15,570 bases of DNA from Ichthyophonus hoferi (lineage: Eukaryota > Opisthokonta > Ichthyosporea > Ichthyophonida > Ichthyophonidae), in assembly GCA_002751075.1 (NCBI GenBank), contig NAOQ01000203.1, positions 100,127-115,696 on the forward strand, read 5' to 3'. The notes under the pieces are model-generated. The model ran no database searches and had not been told where the DNA came from. It saw nothing but the letters and a program-made list of their open reading frames with translations. Shown piece by piece: positions 1 through 7,926 of the stretch (its first letter is position 1; each line of letters starts with the position of its first letter). The translations under genes were made by a program, and so were the position numbers.

Positions 1-62
1 CTCTCTCCTTCTCCCTCTCCCTCTCCCTCTCCTTCTCCTTCTCCTTCTCCCTCTCCCCCTCC
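1..62. repeat. CT-rich simple repeat (CTCTCC/CTTCTC), coding on the minus strand
   Basis: A pyrimidine tract made of CTCTCC and CTTCTC hexamers. Read on the minus strand in the frame of gene 1, it encodes alternating Glu with Arg or Lys. It is therefore a coding hexanucleotide repeat, not intergenic filler, and its copy number probably varies between individuals. Confidence 0.85.
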
Positions 63-687
63 CTGCTCTCCTGCTTTGTCCTTAACCCCCTACCCACCCT
101 CACTACATCTCTACCAGTTTTTTCTATCATCTCTTTACACTGGGCCATTCTCTCTGTCATCATCCTTTTTTCGATCTCCTTCTCTTTATTCTCCAGCAAT
201 TTCTTCCAATAATAATCTGACTTTCTATTATCTATTCCCGCCTCAATGTTGGTATTTACCAGATTTGGGATAGTTTCCATGGCAAGCCTGTGTTGGCCAA
301 TAAAATAAGGAGAAGCAGACATATCAGAATCTTTTAACTTATCACTACTTAAGGTTTTCTCTTTCTTTATGTGAACGTCAACCAATGGCCTTTCAGTTCC
401 CGTTATTAAATCCTTTTTATGTGCCCTATTTGGTTTTATCCGTTTTAAAGGAGGCGGGCCACTGGATAAATCATAATGTGAGGTCCGGGTTGGATTACTA
501 ATGCTGTTGCTGTTGTTGTTGTTGTTGTCATGGTCACCGTCAGGGAGTTCTTTTTTGATCTCTTTAAATGGCAATGTAGTCTTGTTTCGCGGCATATTTG
601 GATTATCCAACGGTTCTTTCTTAATATCTCTCATTGTGTCATATAATTGATCCCATATATAGTCACAGAAAATAGTAGGAAGATGGT
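1..687 (-). CDS. Gene 1, large exon (partial at left edge): probable nuclear protein with SUMO motifs, basic NLS and charged ER/EK repeat
   Basis: Read on the minus strand from 687, the frame stays open for 228 codons to the window edge, with no stop. A good 3' splice site ends at 688 (pyrimidine-rich tract then CACACAG, with CTAAC upstream). The exon starts in phase, needing one base from the previous exon. Numbering with the proposed first exon: residues 8-25 are aromatic and acidic (HLPTIFCDYIWDQLYDTM). IKKE, a SUMO consensus (hydrophobic-K-x-E), occurs at 28-31, 50-53 and 113-116. Poly-Asn is at 61-65. A PPPLKRIKPNRAHKK segment (84-98) resembles a nuclear localisation signal. A helical, coiled-coil-like stretch runs from about 164 to 196, followed by an ER/EK repeat from about 213 to the edge, which may form a single alpha helix. 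Three SUMO sites plus an NLS suggest a nuclear regulator or RNA-processing factor. I do not recognise the family. That the frame codes is fairly sure; the function is inference. Confidence 0.8.
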
Positions 688-789
688 CTGTGTGAAAGAG
701 GTTGTTATATTGGTTAGATGACAGTGCTTAGTGTGTGTATATATATAGGGCTATTGGGAAATAAAGAAGGAAGGAAAGAGTCAGGGGAG

Positions 790-1260
790 GTAGTATATAG
801 AATACAATATAATATAATCTATATAATACATATCCTATATCCTATTGACAATATAATGCATATCCTATATGTACTATACATGCCTTATATACTATACATA
901 TCATATATACAATATATATACAATATATATTATGTATATCTTATATCCTATGCAATCTTATATACCATACATATCTTATATACTATACGTATCTTATATA
1001 CTATACTTACATACTATACTTACATACTATACTATACATATCTTATATACTATTATACTATACATATCTTATATCCTATTTATACAGTATATACTATACA
1101 TGTCCTATAACCCATAATGTATACAATACATATTTTGCAAGTCCTATATCCTATATATAGTATATATATACTATACATATCTTATATACTATATATACTT
1201 ACATACTATACATACTTTATTATATATATCCTATATACTATACATACCTTATACAAGCCA
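790..1260. repeat. Degenerate AT satellite, unit about 20 bp, in the probable gene 1 intron
   Basis: Recurrent blocks of the type TATACATATCTTATATACTA, with variants (CATATCCTATAT, TACTTACATACTA), fill this stretch. Unit length drifts around 20 bp. Long open frames on the plus strand here (rich in I, Y, L and H) come from stop-poor repetition of the unit and are not genes. The block lies inside the intron proposed between 2619 and 688. Confidence 0.8.
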
Positions 1261-1815
1261 AACCCTATTCTGTTCAAAGTTTCAGTTTGGAATAATATAG
1301 TAAACATATAGAGTGTTGTATGTGGGTATATTTTGGCTATATACAATGTCATTCAATCCTACTTTACTAATATAAATGTTATTATTATTACTTTAGACTA
1401 TATTGGTAAGTTAATTATAGTATATTACGTATTATCATTATATCATGTATGATATATAATATAATCCATTAAATTACATTAAATAGTGATTAATCTGCAA
1501 ATACAAATAAATACAAGCGATTAGAGATTATGATTGGGCGAAATGAGATATTACCCGCCAAAAATCTAATAAATACACATAACACTTAGCTATAAAACAA
1601 AAACCAAGTTTATAAAAGAAAATAAAAAATTCAGCTATTGTGTTAATTAGCATCTGGGAATTAATGACTTTTATTCATGTCAATTCATTTTTATAATTCT
1701 TTTAAAAACAAAAGTTTAATGGTAGATTCAATATTATTTTTAAAATATCAATCTTTAAGTTACTTGCTTTATGTTGACGTTTGAGAATATATCTGATTCT
1801 AGATATCTATAACTT
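1261..1815. other. AT-rich intronic stretch, nothing recognised
   Basis: Homopolymer-like A/T sequence with no coding signal on either strand and no clear repeat beyond short A/T runs. If the gene 1 model is right, it is part of its first intron. Confidence 0.5.
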
Positions 1816-1816
1816 G

Positions 1817-1874
1817 TTCAAATACCAGAGTGGGGGGAGGCCTTATATTCGAATATCAGGGTGGGGGGTCTATA
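1817..1874. repeat. Two-copy tandem repeat with a GTGGGGGG core
   Basis: Two diverged units stand head to tail, at 1817-1847 and 1848-1874. Both have the form TTC(A/G)AATA(C/T)CAG(A/G)GTGGGGGG followed by a TATA-like end. The G-run is striking in such AT-rich DNA. It lies about 40 bp before the dispersed repeat at 1916 and may be part of the same old mobile element. The first unit contains TACCAGAGTGG, which differs at one position from a pol III A box, but no proper B box sits at a normal distance. Confidence 0.6.
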
Positions 1875-1915
1875 AGCTCGATTTGTTTTTGTCAAAAACA
1901 GGAACAGTAGTCGTG

Positions 1916-2075
1916 GGACCTCTGTCATTGGCTGGTTCAATTTTGATCGGTCATCTTAAATTGGCATTTAACACCAATAGACGGCATTTTTTCCGGACGA
2001 CGCATAATAATTGCTAATAATGTTAATTGATTATAGCTATATAAGAAATTCCTAAATTAATTAAATATTCCTGTT
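1916..2075 (+). repeat. Dispersed repeat, copy 1 (blocks X and Y adjacent)
   Basis: Block X (1916-1978) matches 12923-12984 at roughly 85-87% by eye (GGACCTCTG, ATTGGCTGGTTCAATT, TCATCTT, CATTTA). Block Y (about 1985-2075) matches 11929-12022 (TTTTTCC, TAATAATTGCTAATAAT, TTAAATATTCCTGTT). X and Y are contiguous here but lie about 900 bp apart and in the other order in the right part of the window. This suggests an interspersed, truncated element family. No coding capacity or terminal repeats were seen. Confidence 0.7.
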
Positions 2076-2079
2076 GGAA

Positions 2080-2600
2080 CAATGTGCTATTAAACAATAA
2101 TTATTATTATTTAGCTGACATATATGATAATAAAGAAAGTATTATTCAAACCTACATGGTATTGATTAAGATTAAGAATTCATGTTTACCTTATTATATT
2201 AGGTATACAGTTTGATCTGGATCCAATCTCACCATATTACATATGTTTATAATAGTATTATTAATCACTGTATTTGTACGGTTGAAACAGGGTTCCTAGT
2301 TTTTTTAAAATTTCTAGTCTACATCCTGACATGTGTCATTGCCAGGAAAATGGCTTAAGATAAAGACGGGGTATATTTGCCCTACATTTTAACATTTCAA
2401 CTTGTACCACTTGCAATATATCTTATGATGTTTTCTTTAGGTTGTCATAAATAAACTGGTTAAATAGAAATACATGGTGTACTGTAAAAAAATTAAAATT
2501 CATTCCATTTCATTTATTAAGCTATCTATATACAATTTTATGTAAGTATAAGTATTATTTATACTTAACTACTGCATCTATAGTATCTATGAATACTATA
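2080..2600. other. AT-rich intronic stretch, nothing recognised
   Basis: No convincing exon, RNA gene or long repeat was found on either strand. It belongs to the proposed first intron of gene 1. Confidence 0.4.
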
Positions 2601-2619
2601 GTTTCATGGTGTTACTTAC

Positions 2620-2638
2620 CTATCCACTCATAGCACAT
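2620..2638 (-). CDS. Gene 1, proposed first coding exon (MCYEWI plus one base)
   Basis: The minus strand has an ATG at 2638 in a fair context (AAAATGT, A at -3). It is followed by five more codons and one base, then a strong donor G|GTAAGT (intron starts at 2619). Joining the leftover G to the AC that opens the exon at 687 makes GAC (Asp). The join reads on without a stop: MCYEWID then HLPTIFCDY. An in-frame TGA lies eight codons upstream of the ATG, so the coding region would start here. The intron would be about 1.93 kb (2619-688), long beside the 199-nt intron of the neighbouring gene. The evidence is donor strength, phase and start context only. Another first exon, or an internal ATG at 634, cannot be excluded. 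Confidence 0.45.
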
Positions 2639-2844
2639 TTTCCTTTCCTTTGTGCCCACTCACCTAACTACGGTGAAATCGCATTAGTCAGACCAATAAA
2701 TTAGTAGACTACATAACAAGATAACAAGCATAACTACAACGTTCACCATATAGTAATTTATATTCTCCTCGACAGTGTTCCATTACACCAATCTAAATTA
2801 AGTCTTACTTACTAACAGAAATAATCATACTTAACTTTATTTAA

Positions 2845-3093
2845 TTGTGTGCTGTCACTGCATTTTACTCCAGCGTCCCAGCAGTCTACACTGGAGTGTC
2901 ATGCCCATACGTTCTCCACTTTGACAGCAGTGAACACCCTCCTGTCAAAGTTGCATGTGTTTCTGTTACTTTTGATGAATGTATTATGGTCTCGTCAAGT
3001 ATGTCGATTGTTGTGAAAATAGTTTCTGTTGGGACCAAAGGATTCAATGCACTTTTGTGGTTCCGTCCATTATTTATTATATTTGCTTATTGA
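2845..3093. other. GC-richer island with open frames on both strands and two inverted repeats
   Basis: Less AT-rich than its surroundings. The plus strand is open from 2845 to 3093 without an ATG at its start. The minus strand is open from about 3085 to a TAG near 2885, also without a usable ATG, and reads a plausible but unrecognised sequence (LNPLVPTETIFTTIDIL and so on). Two inverted repeats lie inside: ACTCCAG/CTGGAGT (2867-2873, 2891-2897) and ACTTTGACAG/CTGTCAAAGT (2918-2927, 2942-2951). It could be a fragment of an old mobile element or an exon of an unmodelled gene. I cannot name it. Confidence 0.3.
2918..2951. repeat. Perfect 10-bp inverted repeat with 14-nt spacer
   Basis: The arms are ACTTTGACAG (2918-2927) and CTGTCAAAGT (2942-2951), an exact match. 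Either transcribed strand could fold into a stem-loop. The role is unknown. Confidence 0.8.
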
Positions 3094-3162
3094 TTAGAAA
3101 ATAAAAAACGTTTATTCATAGTTTGTGTTGAAAGAGGTTCTTTTTAAATGATATATTTTCTT

Positions 3163-3498
3163 ATTGGTTCTCGAAGCTTGTCAATAATGTAATAATATCA
3201 TTGGAAAAAACCCCACACTAAAAATAAACAACCAGTTATATAGTATGTAGGATAATATAGGTATCGACCAATTGGTAACTGATTATTGTTTAATTGAATA
3301 GAAATTTTGTGGAACTGGTTTTGATTGGTTTGATTGGAAGGAGTATTAATACAAGAGTTCTTACAATAATGTTACGAAGTCGTTAACTGCAAATAAACAC
3401 ATAGTTTGGCCAAAATCCTAATAACAAGCGGTGATGCAATGATTAGTCTTATTAGTTAATCGAATACCGTTATCCAATAAGTAAGCTGATTTGCCAAT
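3163..3498. promoter_or_regulatory. Cluster of CCAAT boxes upstream of gene 1
   Basis: ATTGG occurs at 3163, 3200, 3324 and 3333, that is CCAAT on the minus strand. ACCAATTGGT at 3267-3276 holds CCAAT on both strands. Two plus-strand CCAAT copies lie at 3474 and 3494. The density is well above what this AT-rich base composition predicts. NF-Y binds CCAAT in animal promoters. The cluster is 0.5-0.9 kb upstream of the proposed gene 1 start, mostly in the gene's orientation. Promoter or enhancer function is inference. Confidence 0.3.
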
Positions 3499-4225
3499 AC
3501 ATGTAAACACTTGCATCAATGAGGAACTTGATTAATTTGCCATTTAAAATCAGGACCTAGCAAGGCTATGCAACACCACATGTTTGCTTGATTCAGTCTG
3601 TTAGCAGAGGTAGTCATACGGGGCCCTGTGGGATGGAGCCACCCTGGTATTGGAGTCAGACCCCACAAAGAGAGAGCCCTAAATATCTTAGACCGCTCAT
3701 ATATAATCCAATAATTCAGTATAGTGGCTGGTTTTAAAGGGTTGCAGAGCTTCTCTATCTCGACGGAATATAGATCATCTAAACAAGAAAAATCTGAGAA
3801 CCCATTAATAAACCACTTCTATCTTATTATTAGTGTGGCAGTATAGGGGCTATGGTTGTCTGCAGTCTATAAGTTATTGCGTTGACTGGCTTTCTACCGT
3901 GTAAAATATTCTTGTTAGCTATATTGAGACTCCTCTAAAACAACGGACAGTCAAAACGCTGAGGGCTCTCCATCGAAATATCAACAGACGAGCGTTGACT
4001 ATTTCACAATCATTGGAGTTGTACAATATTGCAAGAGTATTATAATGAAAATGCAATAATAAATAGTAATGTAAAAAAATTATTACAAAAGTGAACATTT
4101 CTTTACACAGCCATAACCATCTAACATGGTCACTTTCTTAAAATACATTATAATCAAAATATATCATAATACACTATAATATACACAAACATATAACATA
4201 TATATCTATATTTATACTTATATTA
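3499..4225. other. Intergenic region between genes 1 and 2
   Basis: No open frame of note. A GC-richer patch (about 3600-3670) includes CATACGGGGCCCTGTG at 3615-3630, which recurs inverted at 9918-9933. The stretch from 4025 to 4225 is AT-rich and probably near the end of the gene 2 transcript. Confidence 0.4.
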
Positions 4226-4231
4226 TTTATT
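4226..4231 (-). terminator. Possible polyadenylation signal of gene 2 (AATAAA)
   Basis: The first AATAAA on the minus strand downstream of the gene 2 stop codon, about 230 nt after it. The distance suits a short 3' UTR, but the hexamer is common in AT-rich DNA, so the call is weak. Confidence 0.3.
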
Positions 4232-4463
4232 TCGCTTACACTGATATTACCTCTTATTATATCATGGGCATTATGGCCTCTAGCAGCCAGTATAGTAATT
4301 CCTTGCATCTATCAAAAAGGAATTTGAAAAGTCAAAACCTAAATAAAGAGAAATTTTCAGATACATAAACATAAAATACAAACATAAACCAAACAAATAC
4401 AGTGTTTTCATATAAAATCACCTATGGGCCAGACTATTTGTATACTATCATGACTATGAACAT

Positions 4464-6447
4464 CTATGCATATTTACACCACGTACTATCTTTCGCAATC
4501 AGTTTGTTCATTTTTCGTCGCATTCTTACTGATCCTCCGGCTCCTCCATTTCCTATCACAAAAGCTTCCACCCCAACCTCCTGGTTGATTTTCTCATGAA
4601 TGGTTTTAGCTTTTGTATTAAGTAACGTCTTATATAGACCGGTGTTGCCCTTAATTTTAACCTCAGTATCGGTATATTTCTCTAAACTGTCATACGCTGC
4701 TTCATCATCAAAATTAGAGGTTGTCTTTGGTACATTCGGAAGACTCCGATTAACTCCAATATCGTTTTGTGATTGTATGTAGTTTGAATTTATACTTTGA
4801 CAACTTTCTGTATTATGTAATGTATCTGAAGTGAAAGCCAATGGGGAGGGACTATAATTCCTAGAGCTCTGTAAGACATTGGAAATATCCGTACTTTCAT
4901 TCTTAGTGGAGGTTTTTCTACGAACAAAAGAGGAGGGGCTATTGGGCAAAGATTTGGCAAAGAAAGGGTCGACCATTGAAGCAGAAGGAGTCATAGGGCA
5001 TGATTGTGAAGAAGCGATTGAAGATGTGGATAACCTCTCATGGGGTTTAAGTTGATCTGCCCTCTCGAGGGTTTTATGTTGATGTAACGCTGGGGCCATG
5101 ATAGAAGAAGGGCAGGAACTGGCTAATGTTTGCATATTTTCATTAGAAAGCCTGTTATCTTTACTAACTGTTTCATGTGATATGCTTCCACGTGGAGTAC
5201 CAAAATCAGATATTTTGTGCATTACCATGTTAGCCCCGCCAGCAATGGCCATTGATTTGCTAACACAAGAAGAGTCTGATCTGCTTGTAGTAGTAGAATT
5301 AAGGGAAAGTTCCTTTAACGTAAGGGAATTATATTCTTCATCACTTATAATCTCCTCATCCAATGGCCGTCCCCCTCTAGTCTTATGCTTATTGGCTATA
5401 TCATCTATGCACTCATACACTGGTTCTAAATCCTCATATATTAGCTCATGTTTGTCGGCATCAGTATTACTATTATAAGCGGATGGGGTATGAGACTGTT
5501 TATTATAATACATAGTCTCATACAAGTCATTGTGTTTAACATCATCCTTATTATTATCACAAATCAATTCATCATATTTGTCTTCGTCCATTGAAGTGGG
5601 ACGGTGTGTGCTTGGGTTAGAATAAAAATCCTCTATAAATTTATGACCGTAGGCTCCCGTGTTGGTTGTCATGGGAACAGCGGTACGTACAGGTGCGGTT
5701 GCATTGAAAAAATCATTTACATCCGTTACTGGCTTTGCATTGGCGAGGGCATAAGAATGATTGATGTAGAGGGGCTCGGAAATGTGCTGTAATTTGGTGC
5801 TGTGATAGGCTGGTGCAGGATTGGCGGCTGTAGAAAAAGACTGTTAATATATAAGAAGGGAATGCATATATATATAATGTGTATTATATAATAATCATAG
5901 TACATGCGCCTATAGTATAAATACAGAACATAATATAATAACAATATAATACACTTATACCTTCATACGCAAAATATAAACATATGCATACACATACGCA
6001 TACATATATATATAAACGCAACTTACGTTTCACTCCATTTACTCTGCGTTTAGGTTTAGGAGGTGGCTTTGAAGTAGCAATTAACGGGGCCATCAACGTC
6101 GGAGTCAGCACTGTTTTCCCTTTCAATATATGCTCCTGCAAACGTGTCTTGGCTATATTCAATGCCTTTTGTTTCGACTCTACTATAGCTACTGTCTCTG
6201 GTAATGATGGTAAAGAGAGTGCGTGAGAAAGATCTAATGTAGCCGACTCCACTTCCTTTGTAAACTCTAAAAGTGTAAATAACCATAGGTTTTCTTCAAG
6301 TGGTGTGTCTTGTGTGGGTTCTGCATTACATTTTCTCATGGGTTCTGTATTACATTTTTTCAAACGGGGGACGACTTTATCTGTAGTAGAGTCCATATTA
6401 ACACTTTTTGTTTGGGCATGTCGAGTGTCGACATTTGTGCCAATCAT
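4464..6447 (-). CDS. Gene 2: two-exon, tyrosine-motif-rich adaptor-like protein, 594 residues
   Basis: Exon 1 runs 6447-6027 and exon 2 runs 5827-4464 (stop included). The intron has a GTAAGT donor and a TTTTTCTACAG acceptor. The phase-1 join makes a Pro codon (residue 141) and stays in frame. An in-frame TAA lies upstream of the ATG. No folded domain is recognised. Residues 31-46 are an 8-residue tandem duplication (KCNTEPMR/KCNAEPTQ). Residues 51-110 look helical. PPPKPKRR (128-135) is a class II SH3 ligand (PxxPxR). All 19 tyrosines lie after residue 147. YINH (161) and YSNP (209) fit the Grb2-SH2 motif YxN. YETM (243) fits PI3K p85 (YxxM). YxxL/I motifs are at 225, 271, 278, 306, 519 and 539. 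A Ser/Thr-rich part (316-465) includes VRRKTS (442-447), a basophilic kinase-type site. The C-terminus is basic (RMRRKMNK, 575-582). It resembles docking scaffolds such as Gab or Dok in style, but no PH or PTB domain is seen. Orthology is not assigned; a signalling role is inference. Confidence 0.85.
5828..6026 (-). other. Intron of gene 2, 199 nt
   Basis: The donor is C|GTAAGT (6027|6026) and the acceptor TTTTTCTACAG|CC (5828|5827). A branch-site-like TTAAC sits about 20 nt before the acceptor. The middle holds alternating TA/TG/CA dinucleotides. Reading through the donor gives a run of I, Y, V and C from simple repeat, a sign of non-coding sequence. Splicing out exactly this stretch keeps the frame open. 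Confidence 0.85.
6316..6363 (-). repeat. 24-bp tandem duplication inside gene 2 exon 1
   Basis: Two units, 6316-6339 and 6340-6363, differ at only a few bases and keep the frame. They encode the paired peptides KCNTEPMR and KCNAEPTQ. This looks like a fairly recent in-frame slippage duplication. Confidence 0.8.
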
Positions 6448-6509
6448 TGTGTAAATTGAATTATATTATATAATTACTGTTCACTTGGCTGTGTCAGCTG
6501 TGTTTTATC

Positions 6510-6517
6510 TATTTATA
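6510..6517 (-). promoter_or_regulatory. Possible TATA box of gene 2 (TATAAATA)
   Basis: TATAAATA on the minus strand, 64-70 nt upstream of the gene 2 ATG. It would place transcription start roughly 30-40 nt before the ATG. AT-rich context makes chance matches likely, but the position is right. Confidence 0.35.
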
Positions 6518-6520
6518 AAG

Positions 6521-7160
6521 AATTAGATATATTTGTTTACGGATTTAACTGTAAGCTAAACCTATACTACGATATGATAGCGATAGTGTGATAATAATAT
6601 ATCTATAGTTATTAATGACAACTTCTTTTAAAGGCAAGATGTAGAAAAAATATTAACAATATTGAAGATGAAAGATGAAAAGTGAAGTCTCACAAAGCTT
6701 TATAAATTAATGTCCAGTGAATAATAAATAACTAAATTAGATAACCATTATTATAACCTCTCAGAATAATTTGCCGCATACAAAATGAAAGTAACTCTCA
6801 ACGAGCATTGGTTAATAACAAGTATTTCTAATCGTAAACTAACTGCATTCTTGATCATAAAAAACATATAACAATTTTAACATAAAATATATATAGTAAT
6901 TAATGTTTAATATATATAAAAATATTTAATAATATCTTTTATTTTATTTTATTTATTTATTTATTTCTTTATATATATTTTTTATTAAATTACCAAATAA
7001 TGATTATTCTTATGATAAACATAGGAATCACAAGAATGCAGTTACTGATTTTGGATAATGATATAAATAGCAAGATATTTATTTAAGTAGGTCAAAAAAA
7101 TAGGAGTATATATATATATATTATATAATTAACACATGCATTAAATATATTATTAATATT
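6521..7160. other. Very AT-rich stretch without genes
   Basis: Long A/T runs with ATTT and TATATA repeats (about 6940-6980 and 7107-7125). No coding or RNA signal was seen. The part nearest 6520 would be upstream sequence of gene 2. Confidence 0.5.
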
Positions 7161-7164
7161 TATA

Positions 7165-7401
7165 CTAATATACGCTTCTAACATTTCGTGGAAATTGAAG
7201 AGCACCACTATAGACCCATATTACTGGCTTCGATATTATTTGAACAAAGCTGTGATTGGCTAACAAATTTGTAAATGCAAAATAGTTATCGGTCAATGGT
7301 TGTCCTCCACTGCATACCACAGTGATTTGTGCCTTGTACTTTTGGTTATGAACCAAACCAAACTACCAGCACCCTTTCGGAGTTTACATACCTTTCATAA
7401 C
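7165..7401 (-). other. Uncharacterised minus-strand open frame, possible exon or element relic
   Basis: The minus strand is open for about 78 codons, ending in TAG at 7165, in a patch less AT-rich than its flanks. An ATG at 7356 would give 63 residues (MVHNQKYKAQITVVCSGGQP and onward). The peptide is not low-complexity and has ordinary composition. There is no recognised domain, no clear donor or acceptor, and no partner exon. It could be a small gene, an exon, or chance; I lean towards not a gene. Confidence 0.2.
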
Positions 7402-7564
7402 ATACTAAGCATGGTAGAAGTTAAAGGTATCATTGTTACATTATAGTTTTGTTAAACATACTCTTAAGGGGTGACTTTGTAGCCTCATTTTATTTTTATC
7501 AAACACCCACAATATTTGCAATTAGTTAATTGAGCATTCTATCCCCTTCCTCACTCCCGCACGT

Positions 7565-7810
7565 ACATTTTATGCTTTCCTACATAAGCCTTTTTTATGA
7601 CCGCGATTGTATATTGTGCAACACGGCTCCAAATGTGCTGCACTCATTCTGGAACTATATTTATCCGGCAAGAACAGGCGACCCGATATTAAATCACATA
7701 GCATTCGAACCTTGTCACGTGATCTTATTGGTGGGTTAATTGTATATTGTATTAACATTGGGTCGTCGCCCATTAACAAAATAGTTTGTAATGTGCAGAG
7801 ATTACTACTA
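7565..7810 (-). other. Uncharacterised minus-strand open frame in a GC-richer island
   Basis: From about 7800 down to a TAA near 7570 the minus strand reads a varied peptide. It includes MGDDPMLIQYTINPPIRSRD and a Cys/His-containing end (HLEPCCTIYNRGHKKGLC). Further upstream the frame passes into TA repeat, so any real start would be the ATG near 7770, giving 67 residues. Plus-strand frames are open across the same bases, which weakens the coding case. A CACGTG and a CCAAT box lie inside it, so the island may instead be regulatory. Function unknown. Confidence 0.2.
7714..7731. promoter_or_regulatory. E-box palindrome TCACGTGA next to an inverted CCAAT box
   Basis: GTCACGTGA (7714-7722) is followed four bases later by ATTGG (7727-7731). 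CACGTG is the site of USF/Myc/MiT-type bHLH factors and CCAAT that of NF-Y; the pair is common in animal promoters. No transcript start is evident nearby, so the call rests on motifs only. Confidence 0.3.
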
Positions 7811-7901
7811 TGACACTTAGCATGATAATTTTTTTTTACTATTTGCATTCTATATATGTAGACATAGACTTTCTCCAACCAGTAATATATTCGATTATAG
7901 C

Positions 7902-7926
7902 ACATGACATATATATATATATATAT
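7902..7926. repeat. (TA)n microsatellite
   Basis: A short alternating TA run. Confidence 0.8.

Noticed and set aside
76-273. Plus-strand open frame of 65 codons
   Set aside because: It is antisense to the longer, better supported minus-strand exon of gene 1.
718-1311. Overlapping plus-strand open frames rich in I, Y, L and H
   Set aside because: They are translations of the degenerate AT satellite in several frames and have no normal amino-acid composition.
1817-1945. tRNA-like A box and B box suggesting a SINE
   Set aside because: The A-box match has one mismatch, the B box ends TT instead of CC, and the spacing is too long. No tRNA stem can be formed.
5098-5478. Plus-strand open frame of 126 codons
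   Set aside because: Lies wholly antisense within gene 2 exon 2, whose frame is far longer and is extended correctly by splicing.
5884-6026. Read-through of gene 2 exon 1 past position 6027
   Set aside because: The added residues are simple-repeat product, and the GTAAGT donor at 6026 joins in frame to the exon at 5827.
6056-6286. A second minus-strand frame of 76 codons
   Set aside because: Out-of-frame shadow of gene 2 exon 1.
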